Assembly: GCF_000313135.1 (NCBI RefSeq)
Contig: NW_004457719.1
Location: 1-35,113 of the forward strand
Reading direction: 5' to 3'
Origin: Acanthamoeba castellanii str. Neff
Taxonomy: Eukaryota; Discosea; Longamoebia; Acanthamoebidae
Length of the DNA: 35,113 nucleotides
Shown piece by piece: positions 11,001-22,437 of the stretch. Below the pieces are notes generated by a model. It searched no databases. It had not been told where the DNA came from and saw only the letters and a list, made by a program, of their open reading frames with translations. Made by a program: the position numbers and the translations under genes. Positions within the stretch are counted from its first letter, which is position 1. The number at the start of each line of letters is the position of its first letter.

Positions 11001-14000
11001 GTTTGGCCTCAGTACTCCCTGGCCCCGCTCACACAATCGCGTCGTGTGTGTCTTGGTGTGTGTGTGTTGTGTGTTGTGTGTCGTATGTGTGTCGATGTCC
11101 AGGCTGCTGCGGATCGACATGGCCGACAATCCGATCCAGGACGAGATCGCGAACGAGTGCATCAGAAAGCACGGATGCCTCGCCCTCATTCGCACGGCGC
11201 AGAAGATCCTGACCGACGAGAAGGCTCCTCCCGAGCCTCCGCCGGCCCACGAGTGGAAGCTGGCCTTCGAACTCCTTCTGGTTCGCACACTGTTGTGATT
11301 TGTGATTTGTGTGCCATGTCGTGTTGACTCACGGCGCGTGCCGCGGGTGACCACAGGACCAAATGGACATTCCGATCGAAAAGAAGCGGAGCATGCAGGC
11401 CCTGCCCGACGACAAGCGCTGGGTTCTGCTCCTCCAGTCCCGCGGCACCGGTCTGCTGGTAACGTTCTGCGCGCACACTGGCGTGTGTCGTCCAATCTAT
11501 GGTCTCCTGGGCTCACCACGTGTGTCGTGTGTTGTGCGCAACAGGACCTCAACAAGCGCGATTCGATGAACAAGGCCTACCGACAGGAGGAAGACCCCAA
11601 CCACCTCGCCGAAGTGCTCAAGGGCCAGCCCACTGTCGATGTTCGTCTCCCCTCCCCTCGGCCTCCTCACTGCTGTCCACCAGTGTCCGTACTTACAGTC
11701 AGTCTGACTGTGACGCTGCAGGAAATGACGACGCTCCGGGTGTCGCTCACATCTAAGCCCGTGGGCTGGATCGCGCAGTGGATCGAGGCCGGCGGACTGG
11801 TCAACTTCGCCAAGCTCCTCTCTTGCACCTACACTCTGTACGCCGCCCACTCGACACGACACACACGACACACACGACACACACGACACACACGACACAC
11901 ACGACACACACGACACACACGACACACACGACACACACGACACACACGACACACACGACACACACGACACGAGCGCACTATCTAATTCTCCAAATCATTT
12001 ACAGAACGGGCGCTGTGGCTGAGCAATTGCGCGAAAATCTACTCAGCTGCTACAAGGCCCTGTGGCGGGTGCGGCTGAAGGACATGCGCGAACGGCTGCG
12101 CCAGCAGGACGTGGTCGAGGCCATCGCGCTTCACATGTTCTGCGCCAACCTGCGCGTGAAGAAGATCGCCATCGAAATCCTCATCAGCCTGTGCCAAACG
12201 CGCAATGACCATCGGTGCGGTCCCTCATTTACGACCGACTCGACACGCACCACCGACACCACTGACGCGCGCGGCGTACTCGTTTGTTGGTTCACAGATC
12301 GGTTCTGTCGGCGTTTACGTCGATGCAAAAGGCGTTGGGCGACAAGCGAAGATTCATGACCCTCTTCCAGAGCCTCACCGAGGAGTCGGCCACGTTCCAA
12401 GTGGTCGTCTTGCCACTACGGTATGCACGCACCACACGCACACGCACACGCACACACGTGCGCACAGACACCATGCCCACAGCTAATGGTTTTGTTTTCT
12501 TCGCCGCCGCGTAATCATCAGAATTCGTGCGCTGACGCTGATCAACGCGCTCATCAACGGCACCGAGGACCTGGAGGAGCGGTTCGCCCTCCGCAACGAA
12601 TTCCTCGCCATGAACATGGCCTCCGCGCTCAAGGTGCCTTGCGCGTTCCACCACCACCACGGCCTTGAACTTTTGCGCTGCGTCGAACGCTTCTTAGCTG
12701 CTGGGCTAGGACTGACATAGACCGTTCCGCTTCTGACTGCAGAACCTGCGGGAAGCGGGCCTGGAGGAGCTCACCGTGCAGGTGGACCTCTTTGAGGAGG
12801 CCATGTCCGACGACTACGAGTCCATGCTCGATCGCTTCGGCGCCGAAACGCTTCTCAAGAAACTGGACAAGTACAAGCTCGAGCTGGGTCTGGGCCAGAA
12901 CTACCTCATGGTGATGACCTCGTCCCTCTCCCAGACCAGCCTCGATTTCCTCCCCTTTGACCCCGCCAAGACCACCGGTACCGCCCCCCCCAATACCCCC
13001 CAAAACCGCTGGCCTGACTCGGTTTGACCCAACCGTCGTTGACTCGTTTTTTTGTGTCGCAGTGGCGGACATAATCCGTAAGATCACGGAGAATCATCCG
13101 GTCAAGAACGCTGCCGATTGGGGCCTTCACCTTCACTCCACCGGCGCATGCCTCGATGAGGCTAAGTCGCTCGCCTTCTACAAGCTCAGGGTACCGATGA
13201 ACGCGTCCACTCAGTTCCACTCCGCTCGATGGAAAGCTTAGATTAATGTCTCAAACGTGGTGGTGCTTTGGCTGTGTGTCTGTAGGGTCCGGTGATCTGC
13301 CAATTCAAGATGAAGATGTGGGAGATCCCCGTGCGGTTCCGACTCAACAGAAACAAGGTACACCGCACACACCGCACACACCGCACACACTGCACACACC
13401 GCACACACCGCACACAACGCTGTTGTTATTGGGTCCACTCACAACACAAAACGTGGTGTATGTTTGTTCAGGTCAAGCAATACACGCTCCAGTTCGATCC
13501 GAACGACACTTGTTCGGACGCCATCATCAACCTCATCCAAAACCTGCCCAAGATCAAGGCCGGCACCTTCGGCAAGCAGAAGGACAACCGCCAGATCAAG
13601 TTCGCCACCGCCTCGCCCAAGGTTCGTTCACTCACCACCACCCTCATCAAGCCAGCCCAGTGCGGACATAAACATATTTATATAATGAGCAATATACGTT
13701 ACTAATATGTGCATGATATTTATATATTACATTTGCATATATTGACAGAAGGACCAGACGTCGACCAGCGATTTGGAGAATGTGACAGCAGAGTCCTATG
13801 AGGACTACGGGCTGTACCTGCCCTCGACCTCGTCCGTCGTGACGACGCTGCAGTCATCCAAGTCCACCATCATCTCTCCCTTCGCACCCAAGCAGGCGTC
13901 ATCCCCCTCCGTCGGCCCTGCAGGTACTCACCACTTCCCTTTTCAATAGTTGATTAATATAATATAATATAATATAATATATAATATATTATGTATTTAG

Positions 14001-17000
14001 TTGTTAATGCCTTCTTTTTCCTTTTTGGCAGGTGTGTGGCTTGAAGCGACCAAGTCGCTGGCGTTCTATGAACTCAACCATCGGAAGGAGGTCGTGGAGC
14101 TGCGCCTGAAGCCCAAGCTCGTACGTTGACATCGACCACTCCACTCACCCGCTCGCACTCATCGCTCATCGCTCATCACGCGGTACTACTGTATTGCAGG
14201 TGAAGATCAAGTTCCTGGACAACACGTTCCAGCAGATCGCGTTCGACCAGTACATGCTGGTGCAGGAGATGGTGGAGGAGATCGGCACCAAGCTGGGGCT
14301 GGACCAGGCCAAGGCCCTCGACTACGGCCTGCTCCTCGAGTTCCCCAGCGACGAAGAGGAGGCGCAGAACAACGGCGGCGACATCGAATCATACCTCAAG
14401 TCCTCCATGTCGTCGCCGGTCCACCTGCCCTCGTCCACCTCGGCGCCCGTCAACCCGGCCTCCGGCGTCGGCGCCGGCCTGGCGTCGTCGGCGTCGGGCT
14501 CCGCCGGCTCGTCGTCGTCGCTGCCGCTCACGTCGTCGGTGTCGCACAACGTGGCAGCCACCACATCGGCCGTCGGTGGAGAGCCGGCGGGCTCCTCCAT
14601 CAGTGGCCGGGCCAAGCCCCCGCGACCCCCGCGACCAGCCGACATCAAACCCGCACCTCGTCCGGTACCGCAGCCACCGCCCTGTTGTCGCGTGTTCTGT
14701 GCGTGTTGCTGACCGTTGTGCGGGTGTTGTGCGGGTGCAGGCCGGTCTTGTGCTGCCGTCGATCTTTTCGTCGGTGCCCAAGCCGCCGCCGGCGCCGCGA
14801 CCACCGAACGACATGGGTCCCATCGTGGACGGCGTGTGGATGTCCCCCGAGGCCGAGCTCCACAGCTACGACATCAAGCACCTGGTGCGCTTCTTCTTCT
14901 TCTTATTTGTTATTTGTTATTACTTTACAACTAATTAATTTCTGGTTGGGTGTGCAGGGTGTTCGGTTCCTGCTGCGACCACAGAAGGTCACCGTGGCCA
15001 CACCGGAGGGAGAGAAGCACGTCGAGGTGAGTACCGCACGCCACGCCACGCCACGCCACGCCACGCCACGCCACGCACGCACGCACGCCACGGCTCACCG
15101 GTCGTTGTTGTTTGTTCTTTGTGCGTCGACATCCAGGTGGACCCCACGCTGCCTGTGGAACAGATCACGCGGACCATTTGCGAGGCGCTGGGCATCAAGC
15201 CCGACCAGTTGGCCGCCGGCGGTGACACGCAGCGTGGCTTCTCGCTCACCGTTCAGTCCGAAGACGAAGAAAGTATGCATTTCCTTGCGTGTCGTGCGTG
15301 TCGTGTGCTGTGCGTGTTGTGTGCCGTGTCATGTTGTGTTGCGTGTGGCGTCACCAATGTGCTGACATGGCACTCGTGTCAGCCGCGCTGAACCCGAAGA
15401 GGGCGCTGCGGACCCAGAGCAAGAACTGGCGCAAGTCGGTGTTCGTAATCAAGACCGTCAACAAGGGCGACGGCATCGTCAAGGACGACATCAACGACGA
15501 CGATGACGACAAGGACGGGGAGGAGCCGTGCTCCGTCGTCTACTCCGAGAGCAGCCCGGGCGAAATCGAAGCCGCGTCTTTCCCGCGGCTCGTCGAGCAC
15601 CTCACCTCCCCTTCGTCCTACGGTACGTCCACCACACGTGCCGTGTGTCGTGTGTGTCGTGTGTGTCGTGTGTGTCGTGTGTGTCGTGTGTGCCGGGTGT
15701 GCCGGGTGTGCCGGGTGTGCGGTTTTCTGATTGTTGTGTGGCGGACACACCGTGGATGTGCAGACAAGTCGTTCATCGATGCGTTCTTCATGACCTACCG
15801 CACCTTCGCGCCACCAGAGCAGCTCCTCCAGCAGCTGATCGCGCGCTACACCACCCCGACCGCCCTCATGCACGCCAAGGACCACAACCTCGTCAAGATG
15901 AGGTACAGCTTGCCCAGTACTGTCACCACCCTTTTGACGACACACATTGCTGACGTCAGCACACGACACACAGGGTGTTTGACATCCTGCGCATCTGGCT
16001 GGAGACCAAGTTCACCGACTTTGCCGACGCCGCGCTCAAGCAGGAGCTGAACGAGTTCGTGGGCACGACGATGAAGAACGACGCGAGCTTCGACGCGCGC
16101 GAGGCCTGCGTCACGCGGCTCACGCAGTGCATCCAGCGCGGCGAGGGCTCCAAGCGCATGACCCTCATCCCGCTGACCAAGGGCAAGGCCGCCGGTAAGG
16201 CCAAGGTGCCCAAGGCCCTGTGCGAGAACCCGTCGCTGTTCGACATGGACGAGGAGGAGGTGGCGCGCCAGCTGTGTCTCATGGTGTGGAAGAGCTTCGC
16301 CAAGATCGAGGCCGACGAGTTCTTCGAGCAGGCGTGGAGCAAGGAGAAGACGCAGCACCGGTGCCCGAACGTGATGGCCATGATCGCCAACTTCAACGAG
16401 ATCTCGGCCGCGGTGGCGACGATGATCCTGAGCCAGGAGCGCGTGCGCGACCGACGCAACCTCATGTGGCGCCTCGTCAACATCGCTCAGGTACGGCCAC
16501 GCTCTCGTTCACCGCACACGCACCGCCGCACACGCGCACGCACGCACACGACCGCACACGCATGAATGCGGCGAACTCACTGATTGGTGTGTGACTGCAG
16601 GCGCTGCTGAAATACAACAACTTCCACACGCTGATGGCGTTCCTGTCGGCCTTCAACAACTCGGCCGTCCTGCGACTCAAGTGGACGCGCGAACGTCTGC
16701 CGGCGCCCACCAAGAAGGTGCGACCCCCAGCTCGCTGCTATGCCCATGCAAACCTTTCCGCGCTGACTCGCGGCTTCTCCACAAAAAAACAACAGTTTTT
16801 GGTCGACGCCGAGGCGCTGATGTCGATGGAGGGCTCGTTCAAGGAGTATCGGCGCGTCCTGTCCACCGCTCTGCCACCATGCATCCCCTACATGTATGAT
16901 CACACACACACACGCACACACACCACACACACGGGCGCACGCACTACACAAGCAGGCTAACCATTTGCGGCCACAAAATGCAGAGGCGTGGTGTTGGCCG

Positions 17001-17363
17001 ATCTGACGTTCATCGAGGACGGCAACCCCAACGAGACCGGACCCAGCGGGAAGCTCATCAACTTCTACAAGCGTCGGCTCATGTACAAAAACATCTCCGC
17101 TCTGCTCCACCTCCAGGTGCGTCTTCGTCTCTGTTCTTATCAGTTATAGAATTGATATATTTATATTATAATTAAGCTAACATATTGATATATTATATTA
17201 ATATTAATGTTATTTCTTGGTGCAGTCGATGCCCTACAGCTTCAATCGGGTGCCGGAGGCGGCCAAGCTGTTCAGGGAGGGCGACAAGCTCAACGACTCG
17301 CAGCTCTACTCGCTCTCACTCGAGCGCGAACCGCGCAATGCCAAGAAGTCGTCCATCCTCTGA
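8030..17363 (+). CDS. LRR / GBD-FH3 / talin F0-F1-like / RasGEF multidomain protein
   Basis: Predicted Ras- or Rap-type exchange factor of about 1991 residues from 35 exons. Exon starts-ends: 8030-8117, 8242-8558, 8661-8790, 8882-9040, 9137-9664, 9727-9890, 10004-10118, 10179-10376, 10465-10533, 10617-10737, 10863-10967, 11103-11280, 11357-11458, 11545-11640, 11722-11837, 12005-12214, 12298-12420, 12522-12633, 12743-12977, 13063-13190, 13286-13357, 13472-13621, 13749-13923, 14032-14120, 14200-14664, 14741-14884, 14958-15026, 15137-15272, 15383-15622, 15764-15902, 15974-16490, 16601-16717, 16796-16893, 16984-17116, 17226-17363. Order: MGQQIS myristoylation signal; LRRs (45-135); basic/Ser-rich linker; LRRs (416-690); formin GBD/FH3 (715-1020; LRVSL, LINALINGTEDLEERF); three W-containing ubiquitin-like modules (about 1070, 1231, 1435; GVWLEATKSLAFYEL is talin-like); REM (from 1611, FMTYRTFAPPEQLL); CDC25 domain (1749-1985; NVMAMIANFNEIS, DLTFIEDGNPN). 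No formin FH2 follows FH3. Confidence 0.88.
9049..9097. repeat. 9-bp intronic array (GTGTGCGGT type)
   Basis: Four to five copies of a GTGTGCGGT unit inside intron 4 of the LRR-RasGEF gene. Confidence 0.85.
11853..11971. repeat. 9-bp intronic array (CACACACGA type)
   Basis: About 12 near-perfect copies of CACACACGA fill most of intron 15 of the LRR-RasGEF gene. The unit is the complement-type relative of the GTGTGTCGT arrays elsewhere in the window. Confidence 0.95.
13358..13417. repeat. 9-bp intronic array (CGCACACAC type)
   Basis: About six copies of CGCACACAC directly after the donor of intron 21 of the LRR-RasGEF gene. Confidence 0.9.
15037..15088. repeat. 5-bp CCACG array
   Basis: Consecutive CCACG/CACGC units fill intron 27 of the LRR-RasGEF gene and end in CACG-type dinucleotide repeats. 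Confidence 0.85.
15638..15718. repeat. 9-bp intronic array (GTGTGTCGT to GTGTGCCGG)
   Basis: About nine units in intron 29 of the LRR-RasGEF gene. The first copies are GTGTGTCGT-like and the last three have drifted to GTGTGCCGG, so variants are clustered rather than mixed. Confidence 0.9.
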
Positions 17364-17828
17364 TGAGAGCGCTCTGGCAACAACACACCACCACACGAAA
17401 CAAAAACTTTAATAGAGAAATGAATAACATCTTAGCCAGGATGCTTATCCACAACAGTGCAGTGGTTGGAGAGACTAAAACATTCCTTGACTGAAAAAAG
17501 GAGAAAATGGAGGAAAACTGTGCGACATCCAAAGCCGATTCCCCCCAGTGGATTCGGCCATCTCCCTCTATCCAATCCTGGAGAACTTGGCCTTTCTCTT
17601 CTTGGCCTTCGCCCTTAGAACCTGAACAGTACCACTCCCACAACACAAGCTGTGCACAGCACCTGTACCACCCGCACAACCTCTCTCGGCCTCTCTTCAC
17701 GCTCACTGGGAACCTTCAACTCCCCAAGCTCCCCAAGTACCTTCCTCATCCACTACCTTCACCACCTTCACTCCCAACAGCCTCCACACGCACCCCCGCC
17801 CCCGCCCCCACCACACTCACGACACGAC
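17364..17828 (+). other. intergenic; 3' UTR and promoter/leader
   Basis: Holds the 3' end of the RasGEF gene (TTTAATAG-type sequence near 17410) and the leader of the DUF4336 gene. An in-frame ATG at 17652 would extend the latter by 59 low-complexity Pro/Ser-rich residues. I regard that as leader sequence, but it cannot be excluded as an N-terminal extension. Confidence 0.45.
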
Positions 17829-18995
17829 ATGTCCCTGAACGAGAACGACCAAGAGAGCCAAAGGCCACTTCTCCGACAGCGCAACGTGCCGCAGTCGACA
17901 GGGCCGAGTTCTTCCACCACCACTAACAGCACCGCAGACACAGCAGACCATATGATCACCATCCGCAGCGTGACCCCCCGGCTGGCGACGTTCTCCAAGC
18001 CCTTCGCCCGCTTCGGCTTCGTCCCGATCGGCGGCCGGAGCACGGCCGTGCAGCTGCGTGACGGCACCGTCTGGGTGCTCGCCAGCACGCCGCTCGACGC
18101 AAGCACCAGGGCCAAGCTGCAGGAAATGGGCGAAGTCAGGTGTGTGCTGATTTTTCCTCTCTTTTTTTTGTTTTTGTTTTGTTTTTGTTTTGTTTTTGTT
18201 TTGTTTGTTTTGTTTTGTTTTGTTTTGTTTTGTCCACGACTAGTCGTTGTTGGTGTCGGGCGCTGGACCTGATTGTGAGTGCCGGGGGGGGGACCTCTGT
18301 AGATACATCGTTGCGCCGGACGTGGAGCACCATCTGTTCCTGCCCCAGTACGCGGCCGAGTACCCGCATGCCAAGGTCATCGGCGTCGAGGGTCTCGAGG
18401 CCAAGCACAGGGAGGTCGAGTTCGACGGCCTGTACGGGCGCGACCCCGAGGGCACCGAGTACGGCTTCGAAGACGAGATCCAGGCCCAGTACTTCCCCAC
18501 CTTCACCAACCGGGACGTCGTCTTCCACCACATCGACACGAAGACGCTCATCACGGCCGACCTCCTGTTCAACCTGCCGCCCAACGAGCAGTACGCGGCC
18601 ACGCCGGCGGGCAAGGCCACGTCGCGCGTCCCCTTTCTGATGACGGTCGTGAACCGCGCAAAGCCCTCGAGCTGGCTGCACAGGGCCTTTCTCGGCGCCG
18701 CCGGCGTCGGTGCGGGCATTCCGGGCGTGGAGAAGGGAGGCTCCAAGCAGGAGAGGCGGCACAGGTTCGCCAGCGACGCCGCCGAGGTGGCGCGCTGGGA
18801 CTTTGATCGCATCGTCATGTGCCACGGCGACGTCATCGAGAGCGGCGGCAAAGAGGCCTGGTTGTCGGCCTTTGAGAAGGTTCACCACCCACCCACCACT
18901 CTGTTGCTGCCTCGGAAAACAGCTCATTCTTTTCTGATTCTTATCAATCACTACCACTATAGTATCTGAACAAGGACGGCACGCCCAAGTTCTGA
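17829..18995 (+). CDS. DUF4336 family, metallo-beta-lactamase-like protein
   Basis: Exons 17829-18139, 18303-18879 and 18963-18995 give 306 residues. The first 45 residues are polar and Ser/Thr-rich. The folded part begins near residue 43 (MITIRSVTPRLATFSKPFAR) and has family blocks VRYIVAPDVEHHLFLPQYAAE, PHAKVIGVEGLEAKH and, near the end, IVMCHGDVIESGGKEAW. DUF4336 proteins are related to metallo-beta-lactamase folds; the biochemical role is not established. The usual HxHxDH motif is not seen, although some His and Asp positions (EHH, CHGD) remain and could bind metal. Intron 1 carries a long TTTTG repeat. The last exon is only 33 nt, encoding the C-terminal ten residues. Confidence 0.75.
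18160..18234. repeat. TTTTG/TTTTGT simple repeat in an intron
   Basis: T-rich TTTTG-type units occupy intron 1 of the DUF4336 gene shortly after its donor. Confidence 0.9.
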
Positions 18996-19164
18996 AGCCT
19001 CGCCCAGTCGCTTTCAATACAAGACAACTTGATGACCTCAGTTAAAAGCCACCACCACATCGCGCCGCTTCTTTCTCGTTCGCGCCGTCCCTCTCCTGTG
19101 TCCTCCTTCATGTCCGCAGAGACAGGGAGGCAAAGGGCGAAGGGCCAAACTCTGTTTTGTACTC

Positions 19165-19545
19165 GTCCAAGGTGGTGGAGCACAAAAGGTCGCGCTTTGC
19201 CCGCCTTGGTGAGCGCCGACGTGAGCGCGCTGAAGCAGTGGAGGTCGGGCGCCAGGCCAGGCGTTGGGCGTGAGCCCCTGCGCTCGATCTCCGCGGAGTA
19301 GTGGAGCGCTTTGTCCGGTTGCCAGCCTGCTGAACACGAACAGGTTGGGCATCTGCGCCATCCACCACCAGCCACCAGCCACCGCCGCACCACCACCACA
19401 ACAGACAAGGACGTCAATGTTTGGGGGGGGAAGGGGCGGGACGGAAAGAAGTGAGCGGTAAAGTAAAGAGATTGTGGGGGGGGGATACGTGGCGGTGGCG
19501 AGGCAGTTCCACCAGCTCAACGGCCGTTTCCCACTGTCCAGAGGC
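19165..19545 (-). pseudogene. decayed partial copy of the neighbouring PPR gene
   Basis: This stretch matches, in pieces, the PPR gene about 2 kb to the right. The piece at 19490-19545 matches the end of PPR exon 2 (QWETAVELVE) and its donor region. The piece at 19311-19370 matches the start of exon 3 (PNLFV), 19268-19305 matches AEIERRG, and 19185-19260 matches an internal repeat (LHCFSALTSALTKAGKA). The pieces fall in different frames, the equivalent of several repeats is missing, and an extra 20-nt part-duplicate separates two of them. It cannot encode a PPR protein as it stands. Direct tandem duplication followed by decay, or unequal exchange between repeats, would explain it. Confidence 0.75.
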
Positions 19546-19688
19546 TATGGTACTGGTTAGGAAGAAGAAGGAAAGAGCGAAGCAGCTGCGCCCAAGGCCG
19601 TCGCCGCAGCAGATGCAGTCGGGCCTCGCCGTCGCCCTCATCATCATCATGATGGCCATTCAAGCAAAGATCGTGCCTTTTTTTCTAT

Positions 19689-22354
<2,666 letters not shown>

Positions 22355-22437
22355 GTTTGCCTCGGAGCTCCTTCTGGGAGGGGAGTAGTCGAAAGAAGAA
22401 GAAAAGCAAAGAAGAAAAATAAAAGAAACGTTACAAG
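22355..22437. promoter_or_regulatory. short divergent promoter, PPR and YTH genes
   Basis: Only 83 nt separate the start codons of the PPR gene (minus) and the YTH-nucleotidyltransferase gene (+). The stretch is purine-rich on the plus strand (GAAAGAAGAAGAAAAGC type). No TATA box is visible. Promoter elements must be shared or lie inside the neighbouring 5' exons. Confidence 0.6.

Noticed and set aside
11853..11971. Possible CRISPR or direct-repeat array
   Set aside because: The unit is 9 bp with no spacers and sits in an intron of a eukaryotic gene, so it is a minisatellite.
17498..17926. Pro/Ser-rich frame upstream of the DUF4336 gene
   Set aside because: It is in a different frame from the DUF4336 protein, is low complexity, and lies where a promoter and leader are expected.
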